From Leptidea sinapis (lineage: Eukaryota; Arthropoda; Insecta; Lepidoptera; Pieridae), in NCBI RefSeq assembly GCF_905404315.1, contig NC_066288.1, positions 11,308,501 through 11,372,500 of the forward strand: DNA of 64,000 nt, written 5' to 3'. The notes under the pieces are model-generated. The model saw only the letters and a list, made by a program, of their open reading frames with translations, was not told where the DNA came from and did no database searches. Each line of letters opens with the position of its first letter. Position 1 is the stretch's first letter. The position numbers and the translations under genes were made by a program. Shown one piece after another: positions 20,972-31,395 of this stretch.

Positions 20972-23900
20972 ATGAGAGCGGTCCATAAAGAGATATTACC
21001 CCAGGAGGGTACCGGCTCTACCGGCGCCGGAGAATCCCTCCCCGAGCACTCTCGCTCGGGCTGCCCTTCATATTCTGGGGTCGGCACAGAACCGCGCATG
21101 ACCGAGGATAAACGAGGCAGAAACACCACGGCACCCCGCTCCACGCTCAACGTGGACTTTTGCAATATCAGGGGAATTCACTCCAATTTAAACGCCGTCC
21201 ACCACCACCTTGAGACGGCGCAGCCAGCCTTGTGTTTCCTTACGGAGACGCAGATATCTCGACCTAGCGATACCTCATATTTAACGTACCCCGGGTACAA
21301 AATTGAGCACAATTTTTTGCCTCATGCCGGGGTATGTGTGTACGTTAGGGAGGATATCTGCTGTCACCGTCTCGGCAATTTTGAGGGTAGGGACCTGTCT
21401 ACTCTCTGGCTCCGCGTAGATTTAGAGTACGTTATACGTTATAGAGTACGGAGGGTACGGTTTCTGCGTTACGAGTAACGCAGAAACCGATCATCTCATG
21501 GGCTGCGTTCAAGCGGCAATTGACGATGTGCTTGCACAGATCACGTACCACAGACTACGCAGGGCGATCAGTGCATAATTTTGCATTGGCGTATGGTCTG
21601 ACCCAATTGGTTGAGTCGCCAACGCGGCTCCCGGATGTGGATAGCCACATGCCGTCCTTATTAGATCTTCTGCTACACATCCCGATGGTTACCAGGTCTT
21701 TGTCGACGCCCCTCTCGGAACGTCTGACCATTGCCTGGTGCCTGGAGTGTAGTGCCTATCCGACGCCACCGTCGCAGACCACCAGCGACCCGCCGCGTTT
21801 GGCACTACAAGTCAGCAGATTGGGATAGGATGCTTCCTTTTTTGCATCCTACCCTTGGGGCAAGGTTTGTTTCCCTTCGGATGATCCTAGTGCCTGCGCC
21901 GTTGCAGTAGCCGATGTGATACTGCAGGGCATGGATATTTTTATACCAAGCTCTGTAGTACCGATCGGTGGCAGATCACAGCCCTGGTTCGATGCATCAG
22001 TTAAAGCAGCATCTGACTGCAAAAAACAGGCGTATCGAACTTGGGTTGCGGCGCTGGGCACAAAGGATCCGAACTGCAAAGTTCTTAAGAGGAAATATAA
22101 CCGTGCCTCCAGATTTTTTAAGCGGCAAATCACCCATGCGAAGTCTAAGCACGTCGTCAAAATCGGCGAGCAGCTTTCCAGTTACCCGACTGGAACACGC
22201 AAGCTGTCAAGTCAATGTCGAAAGCTGCTCTTGGTTACTTCAACCAGCCGTCCATGCCGCCGTTGCACATGAGGAATGACACCCTGGCCCATACGGCAAA
22301 AGAGAAAGCCAAGCTCCTGTGCGCTCTTTTCACCTCCAGCTCGACTCTTGACGACAACGGAAATACACCGCCGACCATCCCGCGGTATCAGAGCTCTATG
22401 CCTGAAGTACAGTTCAGACAGAAAACTGTTAGGCGAGCTCTGTTTTCGTTGGACGTCAGGAAGTCGAGCGGGCCGGATGGCATTTCTCCAATCGTGCTTA
22501 GAACGTGTGCCCCTGAGTTGACGCCGGTGCTAACGCGTTTATTCCGGCACTCTTATTCCAAAGGCGTAGTCCCTGACTCATGGAAGTCAGCCCTTGTCCA
22601 TCCGATCCAAAAAAAAAGGAGACAGTTCGGATCCGGCGAACTACAGGCCTATTGCTATCACCTCCCTGCTCTCTAAAATAATGGAGAGCATAATTAGCCG
22701 CCAGCTTTTAGTATACCTAGAGAGTCACCAGTTGATCAACGACCGACAGTACGGCTTTCGCCATGGACGGTCGGCAGGTAATCTTCTGGTATACCTAACA
22801 CATAGATGGGCGGCGGCTATTGAAAGCAAGGGGGAAGGCCTGGCAGTTAGCCTGGATATAGCGAAGGCCTTTGATCGTGTATGGCACAAGGCGCTCCTCT
22901 CAAACTTCCATCATTTGGGCTTCCCGAGAGCTTGTGCAAGTGGACCGCCAGCTTCCTCACTGGGCGTAGCATACAGGTCGTTGTCGACGGATATTGCTCG
23001 AACCCGAAGCCCGTGAAAGCTGGAGTGCCCCAAGGCTGTGTGCTATCTCCTACGCTGTTTCTTCTGCATATCAAGGATATGTTGGACACCTCCAAAATAC
23101 ATTGCTATGCTATGGACGACAGCACTGGTGATGCCGTATACACGGGCCATGCAGGTCTCTCTCGGGAATGGGGTAAATTGAACCTTGTCCAATTTAACTC
23201 CCAGAAGACTTAAGTTTGCGCGTTTACCACTAAAAAAACCCCATTTGTCGTATCACCGCTCTTCGAGAACACTTCTCTTAAAGCCGCGCCTAGTATCGGA
23301 TTACTGGGTCTCGAAATCTCGAGCGATTGCCAATTCCGTGGCCATCTGGAGGGCAAAGCCAAATTGGCTTCGAAGAAGCTGGGCGTCATCAATAGAGCAC
23401 GGCAATACTTCAAGCCGGCCCTTATTCTAGCGCTCTACAAAGCGCAGGTGCGGCCACACATGGAGTATTGCTGTCATCTCTGGTCTGGCGCACCCCAGTA
23501 TCTGCTCGATCCATTTGACCGCGTGCAACGCAGAGCAGCTCGAATTGTCGGGGACTCAGTGCTCTGTGAACGGCTGGATCTCTTGGCGTTGCGAAGAGAC
23601 GTCGCTTCATTGTGTGTCTTCTACCGCATCTATCACGGGGAGTGTTCCGAAGAGCTGTTAAACCTGATTCCTGCCGCCGAATTCCACCTTCGCACGACAC
23701 GCCACAAGTTAGGATTTCATCCCCACCATCTGGATGTGTGGCGGTCCTCTACAGTGCAGTTTTCTAGGAGCTTTCTTCCTCGTACTACAAAGCTATGGAA
23801 TGAGCTTCCTTGTCCGGTGTTTCCGGGACAATACGACATGGGTACCTTCAAAAAAAGCGCGTACACCTTCCTTAAAGGCCGGCAACGCTCTTGTGATTCC

Positions 23901-23996
23901 TCTGGTGTTGCAAGAGAATGTGGGCGGCGGTGATCACTTAACACCAGGTGACCCGTACGCTCGTTTGTCCTCCTATTCCATAAAAAAAAAAAAATC
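20972..23996 (+). pseudogene. LINE-B, longest copy: endonuclease/reverse transcriptase, broken
   Basis: This is a jockey-like APE-type non-LTR retrotransposon ORF2 in at least six frames. Order: endonuclease start (NVDFCNIRGIHSNLNAVHHHL, CFLTETQ, GVCVYVREDI) at 21150-21360; a deletion near 21540 removes the segment expected to hold the catalytic GDFN; the distal endonuclease part SRTTDYAGRSVHNFALAYGL follows. RT begins with SSGPDGISP and WKSALVHPI (22450-22600), then ANYRPIAITSLLSKIME, DRQYGFRHGRSAG, VSLDIAKAFDRVWH with the first catalytic Asp, and GVPQGCVLSPTLFLLHI. The active-site box reads YAMDDST, one residue longer than YADD. About 25 codons are lost after HAGLSRE (23160). The C-terminal part to 23933 is one long frame after a stop at 23211. 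The 3' UTR ends CCTATTCCAT plus A12 at 23996. The 5' limit is uncertain; a C12 tract lies at 20952-20963. Confidence 0.85.
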
Positions 23997-24012
23997 TTTT
24001 GAGCAACGCGTC

Positions 24013-24290
24013 GCTTAACACACAGTTACACATTTTTTTTTGAAGTAGGCGTTACTTAGCGGAAATCCATAATTATACAAATGATTTAAGTTTTCTTTAG
24101 TGTTAATTCCGCCAATATTTGTTTTTAAACAATATCTGACCACTTCTGGCCACACTGGCCAAAATCTGATTTTGGCGAGACAACACGTCCTGAGGATGCC
24201 TCGTGTAGAGGCGAAACACGTGTCAAATTGTTTAAAAACAAATATTGGCGGAATTAACACTAAAGAAAACTCAAATCATTTGTATAGTTA
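24013..24290. mobile_element. Penelope-like termini in inverted arrangement
   Basis: The arms 24071-24133 and 24227-24289 are inverted copies (about 60 of 63 positions) of the Penelope terminal block (AATATTGGCGGAATTAACAC). The left copy extends outward to GAAGTAGGCGTTACTTAGCG, the same outer end seen at 47034-47120. The spacer contains TGGCCACACTGGCCA and the hammerhead-like core. Inverted terminal copies are common in Penelope-like elements. Confidence 0.7.
24177..24232 (+). ncRNA. Hammerhead-ribozyme-like core, Penelope terminus
   Basis: The core CTGAGGA (24190-24196) and GAAA (24213-24216) flank stem GCCTC (24198-24202) / GAGGC (24208-24212), loop GTGTA. CACGTG and the putative cleavage triplet GTC (24222-24224) follow. 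A short self-complementary stem III of this kind is typical of Penelope hammerheads that are thought to act as dimers. The extra T at 24197 and a poor first pair of stem I argue for caution. Confidence 0.45.
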
Positions 24291-24565
24291 GACACTGTTT
24301 AACAAAACACGCGTCTAAGCCATGTTTAAATTATTTTTTGTAATAACACCGTATATGTTTAAATTTTATCATGAGCTCACATAAATTGTTTCTGACATAA
24401 TATATATTTTAATTTCTCATCTATCTTCTTTTGATGTCAAACCCTCAGATTTCAAGCGATTCCCGGCGCTTCGTGCCGTCTTAATTAATAATTGTGGCTT
24501 GTCAGTATTACTCATCAGAAATAACTGTACCTACTGAAGTTTAGTTATAGAAAGTTTTAAATAAT

Positions 24566-24722
24566 AAATGGAGAACCTTTTTTTCCTTCGATTATTCTGC
24601 GAAAACTACTGCAGCGATTGGGATAATACTTATACCATAAGATACAGCGTGTTTTGGAGATGGTTTTAGTGTACTATTTTATGGTGTATACTTATCGGGA
24701 ACCTATATTTTTTTCTTAGAAA
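24566..24722. repeat. Dispersed repeat shared with 29115-29184
   Basis: Both carry AAATGGAGARCCTTT, TATTCTGCGAAARCTACTG and AATACTTAYACCATAAGA. The family is not recognised. Confidence 0.55.
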
Positions 24723-24909
24723 TCATTATATATATAATGAAAATGATCTTTGTTTGAGGCCCAATCACACCTAAACCACTGATCGTATCGACACGAAACC
24801 ACCATTCGATGCGAAATTTATCCTAGATGGTTTATTTCGAATTGCAACGTTCCTTCATTAATTTATTTCCTTTTAAAATTCGCCCAGCAATGCGGGTGGG
24901 AACGGCTAG
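24723..24909 (+). mobile_element. Miniature Helitron, tandem unit 1
   Basis: It starts TCATTATATATATAATGAAA after an A, contains CACTGATCGTATCGACA and AAATTTATCCTAGATGGTTT, and has a 3' hairpin around GCCCAGCAATGCGGGT, then GGGAACGG and CTAG (24906-24909). A second unit begins at the next base. Confidence 0.7.
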
Positions 24910-25096
24910 TCTATATATATATAATGAAAATGGTCATTGTTTGAAGCTCTTTCAAGCATAAACCACTGATCGTATCGACATGAAATTACCACCATTCAAT
25001 GCGAAATTTATCCTAGATGGTTTATGGCTACTTATTTTTTATTTTATTAATTATTTCCTTTTAAATTTCACCCAGCGAAGCAGGCGGGCAAAGTCA
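24910..25096 (+). mobile_element. Miniature Helitron, tandem unit 2
   Basis: It starts TCTATATATATATAATGAAA immediately after the CTAG of unit 1 and has the same inner blocks. The 3' hairpin is GCCCAGC-type (CACCCAGCGAAGCAGGCGGG), but the final CTAG has decayed to a CAAT-like sequence. Confidence 0.65.
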
Positions 25097-25689
25097 ATAA
25101 ATAACTTGGATATGAACTTATTCATCATGTTTTACCTGGTGGCATTATTAAATAAATGAGGAGTACAGATCGGACACAATAATAATTTTTATATTGTATT
25201 AATCAGAATAAACCTGACTATTATAAACTTTATTTCGAAAAAACACAGGTGCATCCGTAATAGTAGTTTGTTTGGGTTTCAACCAAAATAAGTTTGGCAA
25301 TGCTCTTGTGTTTACTCTGGTTTTACTGTTAGATAGTATGGCCCGTTTTGATGATGAAGACGTATTCATTTGCCCTCCTCGTCCATAAAAAAAAACCGGT
25401 TGCACTCCGGGAGTGCCGGCAGAAGTGAAAACTTGAATATTAACGTTGTGTATTTTAAATATTATGGAAAGAATAATTTCGTAAGAATTGCTTTATTTAT
25501 CAGTACAAAAGTACTAGGTGTTTATGTCGTTGAATACAATATTCATTTATTGCGCTATCGTACACAGAAATGATAATTCATACTACATAAAAAATTTAAC
25601 ACTTCAGAACTATTACAATTATTTTACATTAAAAAGTATATCTCTCAGAAAAATCAACTATCATCCATAATAAACTGTAAAAATATTAA
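25097..25689. other. No gene recognised
   Basis: AT-rich; frames at 25199-25573 have no family resemblance. Confidence 0.5.
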
Positions 25690-25803
25690 ATATTTAAGGG
25701 CTGAGATTCGATCCCTCTCTCTACCTCGCGGTGTTTCGGCTTCGCAATCACAATTATTCAACCACTAGTCCAATTACCGTATGATTATTAAGTTGAATGA
25801 GCC
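25690..25803 (-). repeat. tRNA-like module related to the 5' end of the intact LINE
   Basis: The minus strand reads TTCAACTTAATA, an A-box-like TTGGACTAGTGGTTGAA, ACCGCGAGGTAGAG and a B-box-like GGATCGAATCTCA. The same blocks in the same order occur at 53500-53615, upstream of LINE ORF1. It is probably a SINE, or a 5' scrap of that LINE. Confidence 0.6.
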
Positions 25804-26287
25804 AAAGTATAATTAGTTAGAAGTATAAGTCTTTCATCCATAATTTCAACGACTATCATAAGAATTTCGATCACGCCATGTGTCCTGAGTTGAGACGCGA
25901 GTTTAACATTTTATACCCATCCCAAGAAAAGTGCTCAATGCCGCTGAAGTAGTTTTTACTTCAAAAATATCTACATAAGCCACATTAGATACTTTATGAC
26001 AAAAGGTTATTATAGGCGGTAAATGAAACATAAAAATTGTTCTAGCTGAATCCGCTTGCCACAGTAAAAATATTCCATAATCAAATATGTTCGGCATATT
26101 TTTTTGTTCTAAAATCAACTCGGCGAACGTTTATTTAACGGATTTATGCGGCTGTGTATTTCTTTCCCTAAAATAACAACGAATTTTTGAAAATGTGTTT
26201 TGAATAAAGAGTGTTTTAATGTTGTAATACATTAATGCATATTTTATATCAGTGTTGAGTATAATAGCCTAAAATATTATAGATATA
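25804..26287. other. No gene recognised
   Basis: No feature could be supported. Confidence 0.5.
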
Positions 26288-26519
26288 CGGCCTTACAAAT
26301 AAAATTGGCATATAGTTATAACTAATCATAAACAAAGAATATGCAAAATTACGATTGGTTAATTCGGACGTATAACGTTTCCCGCGTTTATTTGCAAGGC
26401 TGCTTGTCATTTGGTAATTATCATTGTATTGACAATGTTGTCAACGATATTGTAAAAATTTTGCAAATTCTTTGTTTATGCTTAGTTATAACTTTATACC
26501 AAGTTTATTTGTAAGGCCG
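26288..26519. mobile_element. Foldback MITE with CGGCCTTACAAATAAA ends
   Basis: The ends CGGCCTTACAAATAAAATTG and, in reverse complement, CGGCCTTACAAATAAACTTG continue with matching ATAGTTATAACTAA / AAAGTTATAACTAA and CAAAGAATATGCAAAAT / CAAAGAATTTGCAAAAT, so inverted similarity spans about 65 bases per side. It has no coding capacity, and no clear target duplication was seen. Confidence 0.75.
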
Positions 26520-26709
26520 AAAGAGTTAAAGGGTCTGTATCCGCCTTGATTAGTGTTTAGTTCAGGTACCTGGTAGATTATAAGTTAGCACGTGTTAACA
26601 GCAATTGATAAGTGCGAGTGATTAGTAACCTGAGTAGTATTTATTAGAAGTGTTTTCTATTTTTTGCGAGTTGGCTCAATAAATCGGTTAATGCAAATCA
26701 GACCACTGA

Positions 26710-26880
26710 TATGAGACACTCTTCATTGGATGCGGTCTAATGGAACACTACAACTTAAGCTTTGCAGAAGTGACAAAAGGTGCCCATGCTGAGAAGCCTA
26801 AACTTCAGCAGATCAACCCTAATATTGATGAGATAATCAATAACATCCTGGACCTTCTAGACTCTTTTGATCAAAGGTAA
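26710..26880 (+). pseudogene. Possible LINE ORF1 C-terminal fragment
   Basis: An open frame (stop at 26878) contains MEHYNLSFAEVTKGAHAEKP and NIDEIINNILDLLDSFDQR. S(F/Y)AEV.KG followed by a short helical I..IL.LL. segment resembles the C terminus of jockey-type ORF1 (gag-like) proteins. It lies a few bases before a LINE-B 3' end, so the two may be one internally deleted element. CAAAG|GTAAGA at 26876 also resembles a splice donor, so a host exon cannot be excluded. Confidence 0.35.
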
Positions 26881-26885
26881 GAATA

Positions 26886-27085
26886 ATTTCTTCCTCGTAC
26901 TACAAAGCTGTGGAATGAGCTTCCTTTTGCGGTGTTTCCGGGACGATACGACATGGGTATCTTCAAAAAAAGCGCGAACGCCTTCCTTAAAGGCCGACAA
27001 CGCTCTTGTGATTCCTCTGGCGTTGATCACTTAACACCAGGTGACCAGTACGCTCGTTTGTCCTCCTATTCCATAAAAAAAAACA
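26886..27085 (+). mobile_element. LINE-B 3' end, short copy
   Basis: It covers only the last about 60 codons (KLWNELPFAVFPGRYDMG, FLKGRQRSCDSSGV) and the 3' UTR, ending CCTATTCCAT plus A9. Confidence 0.8.
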
Positions 27086-27099
27086 ATAATACAATACGC

Positions 27100-27400
27100 T
27101 ACACAAAAACTATTGGCTTTTGTGTCAATATTGGCGTGAGGTGCATAAAATGTAATTACTATGTCCACTTTATAATCATCGGCATGGGTCTTATTCCAAG
27201 ATAACCTTTGATTCCGTTTAATAACATGGGTTCCCAAGTAGGTGGCAGAGGCCAAACCTTGTTTCTATTAAAATTAGGTTGCCGGTCGATTTCATAGGCG
27301 TCCAAAAGCTTGCGAGACACAAAGTTCTTATCGCTGTCCAATATTTTGACCTAATCGAACCTAATATAATGTGAGGTGTCGGAGTTGAGGGAATGCCAAG
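27100..27400 (-). pseudogene. Penelope-like element, C-terminal coding end
   Basis: The minus strand encodes SHYIRFD, then LDSDKNFVSRKLLDAYEI, FNRN and LPPTWEPML. This is the segment after the GIY-YIG endonuclease in Penelope-like proteins (ILD.DKN...R...EAIEI...NFNRD.G). The catalytic GIY-YIG portion is absent. It abuts, head to head, the RT fragment that starts at 27401. Confidence 0.65.
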
Positions 27401-27910
27401 TTGTTGCCATTTTGCGTACACTTCAGATATGGTGATTCTACGAGTAGTTTTTATGTTGATATCCTCGTGCTACCAGCAGATGAGGGCATAACAATTGCCA
27501 TTATAGACACTGTAGAAAACGAACAGCTATTCAGTGATACCAGCACTTATAAAAAGGTAAACTATCATCCGACAGCTTGTGTAACTTCCAAATTGAACAA
27601 GTTCCTCTACTTGTTGTCAGATGATGAAAGAAAGCATTTGCTTGTCCTGAACCCACCACCCCCAAAAATAAATTAAGGTCTGCCTAACATCCATAAACCG
27701 AACTGGCCTTTACGTCCTATTGTGAATCAAATCGGCAGCCTATATATAGAAGTTCACATCACATGGCAAGTATCTTGCAGTTACTGGCCGGAAAAACACC
27801 GAGCTTTGTAGGGGACTGAACAAATTTCATCCATCTATTGGAGGACATTAAACTCCGTAACGACGATATAATTGTTAGTTTCGATGTGGCATCTCTATTC
27901 TCACACGAAA
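27401..27910 (+). pseudogene. Penelope-like reverse-transcriptase N-terminal half
   Basis: The frame 27401-27676 contains LPADEGITIAIIDT, DTSTYKKVN, TSKLNKFLYLLSDDERK and PPPPKI. After an in-frame stop it continues GLPNIHKPNWPLRPIVNQIG, and in a shifted frame LEDIKLRNDDIIVSFDVASLF, the motif with the first catalytic Asp. LPADKG...YGLPKIHK...RPIV...SFDV.SLF is diagnostic of Penelope-like elements. It ends abruptly after SLF, without the second catalytic box. Confidence 0.85.
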
Positions 27911-28074
27911 GTTTTAATAATGGAAGAAGAAAATGATAACTTTTTTAGTAGAATAGAAAACAAAAAACGAGATAAAGCACCTAAAACAAAAAAGCTCATG
28001 GCTTTGACCTGATTACTGGTAAAAATTTTCGAAACTTACCGCGTAAAGTTATAGTCAAACTTATCTCGTAAATT

Positions 28075-28600
28075 AATGTTGAGGATGTATAGAAAGTAGC
28101 TGAGGTTGTTATGCTGCTAAAGCCTGGAAAGCCACCACCTGCCTCCTGTCACTGCCCTTCAGCCAAATGCGGCCAAAGATTCACTCTCTCAACAACAACC
28201 TACACAAGACCCAATGGATAAATGTCTCAGGCTGTTGACAGTCGAAAGAAGCGATCCCTGCACTGTCACCCAAACTCACACGTCAACTTATTAGCCTAAA
28301 TAGACATGACTTTGCCGACCATGGTCGGCACCCAAACGGATCACACATCACTAAACAAGCACCTACTTACAATCGGCGTAACGGACTGTCCTAAGTGCAG
28401 GGGCTGTCTAGCCGAGGTTGAAACGGTCACTCATATAATCTTGGAATGTGCTGGGGTAGCCAAACAACGGGAAAAACTTTATTAAATACAAAGTTACTCC
28501 ATGATGTCTGCGAACACCCCTGGAGTGTTCTGAACTTCTAGAAGGAGCTTCTGGTTGGAATGAATGGCCAACACTGCACGCAAAATGGGTCTAACTCGGT
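28075..28600 (+). pseudogene. I/R1-like LINE remnant with C-terminal zinc-binding motif
   Basis: A first scrap reads VIMLLKPGKPP (RT block 1 style). A later frame reads LTRQLISLNRHDF and then HLLTIGVTDCPKCRGCLAEVETVTHIILEC, ending QREKLY. C-P-K-C...ETV.HII.EC is the C-terminal Cys/His cluster common in I-, R1- and jockey-group LINEs. The catalytic domain between the scraps is missing. Confidence 0.65.
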
Positions 28601-29114
28601 GGTTTAATTGCGGAAATAGGAGCCCCTTACCAATACTCAACACCAATAGTCGTTAAAATCCTTCAAAAATATGCAGACTAAGACTTCACCATGTAAAAAA
28701 TACCAGATTACAATAAAAACCTAGCTTAATATAGAAACAAAGTATGAACTAGTCTATTTAAATTACCACGATATGACCCTTTATTATTGGCTCTGAACAT
28801 TAAGCCAGATAATTGCATGCACGAGTTCCAATAATCCCCTAGATTTAATCCCAGTAATGAAAGCCTGATACGCATCTCAATAACACGAATAAATTTAATG
28901 AAACAACCACAGCACAATCAACATGACGGTTTGTTTACTAGAAATAAAACGGACACCTGAGTTATTGTTGTGACATTTCAAATGTCACGCACAACCCGGG
29001 TATTTTCACCTTGATATAGGTTTTACATAATGGCATGAAAGGGATTGTATTCGTTAGGAAGTTCTGACGTTATTTATTACCTGTTAAATAAAGCTATAAA
29101 TATTATCCATACTA
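28601..29114. other. No gene recognised
   Basis: Its first part may be LINE 3' UTR; nothing firm. Confidence 0.4.
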
Positions 29115-29184
29115 TTAAATGGAGAGCCTTTGTGTTTCTTCGGTTATTCTGCGAAAGCTACTGAACTGACCGGAATAATACTTA
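29115..29184. repeat. Partial copy of the repeat at 24566-24722
   Basis: The block is cut at its right edge by the LINE-B fragment that starts near 29185. Confidence 0.55.
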
Positions 29185-29512
29185 CACCATAAGAATGTCA
29201 TCCCCACAAACTGGATATATTGCCTTCCACCACAGTGCGGTTTTTAAGAAACCCTCTCCCACTCACAACCAAGCTGTTGAATGAGCTTCGTTGTGCGGTG
29301 TTTCCGGGACGATAACACATGGGTAACTCCAAAGAAGCGCGCACACTTCTTTAAAAGGCCGGCAACTCAATGATTTATCTGGTGTTGCAAAAGAATATGG
29401 GAGGAGGTAATCACTTAACTTCAAGTGACCCGATCAAGGTTCCCGTGTCATATCGTCTGGAAAACACCTCACAAGGAAACTCATTCCATAGTTTGATTGT
29501 GACTTAGGATTC
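29185..29512 (+). mobile_element. Two degraded LINE-B ends in inverted order
   Basis: 29185-29430 reads on the plus strand (CCACAGTGCGGTTTTTAAG ... GGCCGGCAACTC). 29431-29512 carries the overlapping part of the same family on the minus strand (GGAATGAGTTTCCTTGTGAG). Confidence 0.6.
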
Positions 29513-29640
29513 TTGAAACCACGAAAATTCTGAGCTACACCGCAAATGTGCTCTCGTTACATTGAGACATAGTGCTAAGTCACATTACTGCTTGCTGCCA
29601 GAAAAAGGCGCCGAAACTCACGATTTGATAACGTATTGAA
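29513..29640 (-). repeat. SINE-H fragment, degraded
   Basis: It retains the hairpin region (GGATTCTTGAAACC ... AAATTCTGAGC), ACATTGAGACATA and part of ACTGCTTG.CAGAA.AGGCGCC. Confidence 0.6.
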
Positions 29641-29684
29641 AGGTTCCCAGTCGTAGTACAGAATCCACATCCCTATCGATCGCT

Positions 29685-30170
29685 ATCAAATATTATAAAA
29701 GGCATAAAAGGCATTTATTTTCTCAAAATTGATTCCTTTAGAATTCTTTTTGATGTCATTTCTTATGCTACTAGATACTACTACCGCTTCGGAAACAAAT
29801 GGCGCTCTGAGAGAGAAGAAGCGGCGCAAGAAACTCTCCCAGAATTTTTTTTTTGCGCTCTTTTCAATAAAAGTATACAATATTGTACAGTTGCTATAAA
29901 ATAATCACAATCTAGTCCCAGGCTGTCCGATCGTTTAGATATTCAGCAGTGGAGTAAAAGGATTTACGACAGAGCCATTTTTTTATAAAACATTTAAATT
30001 TATTTATAGATAATGCCTGAACAGTGGCTGGGACTTTATTGTAGAAGTGTATACATTTACCCTTAAAGCTATTATGTATCTTATGAAGCCTACTAGAATT
30101 AGTTACAAGCAATCCCTTATTTCTAGTGTTATAATAATGAAAATCACTATTAAGAGCAAAAAGGAATAGT
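29685..30170 (-). mobile_element. LINE-D 3' end
   Basis: The minus-strand frame 29912-30112 encodes HNSFKGKCIHFYNKVPATVQ, INKFKCFIKKWLCRKSFYS, EYLNDRTAW. This is the same C-terminal architecture as the intact LINE (YNKLP ... FK..L ... FYSI.DF) but a distinct family. The 3' UTR has AGAGAGAAGAAGCGGCGCA and CTCTCCCAGAA. Confidence 0.7.
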
Positions 30171-31234
30171 ATAGAATCACTCGCTGAGCTGATTGCCTGA
30201 AAATTTCGTCAAAATCGTTTTAAAAGTTCATAGAGAACATGCACACATAGATACCTATACGAGTATATAAACCTCAACACCTTTTAAACATATAGATAAT
30301 GGGACAAGCTCAATCATTCAATCGACTAAAAAACTAAATGTCAGTCTCTCTGGAAATAAGTTTTTTATTCGTCTAATTTTGTATCCAAAAGGTACGTTGA
30401 AAACCTCGGACCTAATGAACAGCTAAAAAAGATTCGACAGTTTGTCACTCTCACGGAAATCTCAACTTTGTATTTAAGCCGGTAACGTGGAATATTGCTT
30501 ATCATTATTTTGCAATCAACATGCTTACATTTCGTCACATATTTTTGTCATAAGGGTTATACATGCAGAAGTACATTGAAACGTCATGATTGATCTAACA
30601 GCGGGTCAGCTCTTTCACATCGACACCAGTTGTAAGAGAGAGCAGGAACACATAACCGTCCAACAAGCAATTTTCGTAAGCGCCATATAATTTTTTTTTA
30701 ATTTGTCATAATTTCAATCAACTGAGTGATTTTCATGTAAAATTGTAGTAAAATTCACTAAAAGACTTTCAAACATTTTTACTTTTAATATTGTTTTAAT
30801 TTGAATTCAAATGGTATAAGAAATCGCAAACTTTGATGCTATTTTTTTTCTAATATATCTATAATGTATATCTATAAATTTTATTTCAGTCGGTTAAGAG
30901 CTTTTATAACATTTTTAATAATAATAAAAAATCACATTTATATAAACCAGAATTGTCAGCGAATGAGAAATAGAGCAAAAATAATCATAGTTATAAAGCA
31001 ATGTCATTAACTATTGAATGATAATGTAACTAGTATTAGACATATATTATATATTAAGTTGAAGCACGTGTTGTCGTTGAACACTTTAAATATGGAAGTT
31101 TAAAAATGACAATTAACGAGTAAAATTAAAAAAAAAAATATAAGAAAAGTAACATAATTTGAAGATTAAAACGTGCTGGTCACACACAATATAGCTAAAT
31201 GGACAAAATATGAATGCAAAAAAATAATGCTGGT
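30171..31234. other. AT-rich stretch, nothing firm
   Basis: 30195-30300 weakly resembles the inner part of the Helitron family at 14620-14785. The rest shows nothing. Confidence 0.45.
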
Positions 31235-31395
31235 AGAGTTTCTTGCGCCGGTTTTTTTAGAGCCCTATTTGTTTCCGAAGCGGTAGTAGTAGCTAGTATA
31301 TTAGAAATGACATCAAAAAGATATCTATCACATCTAAAGGAATCAATTTTGTAGAAAATTAATGCCTATTATGCCTTTTCATGTTTTGGACTATT
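31235..31395 (+). mobile_element. LINE-D 3' UTR fragment
   Basis: It is the opposite-strand match of 29690-29850 (GTTTCCGAAGCGGTAGTAGT, ATGACATCAAAAAGA, GGAATCAATTTTG). Confidence 0.65.

Noticed and set aside
24723..25096. Two similar units in tandem, considered as a CRISPR-like or satellite array
   Set aside because: Only two units, with Helitron ends at their junction; the organism is eukaryotic.
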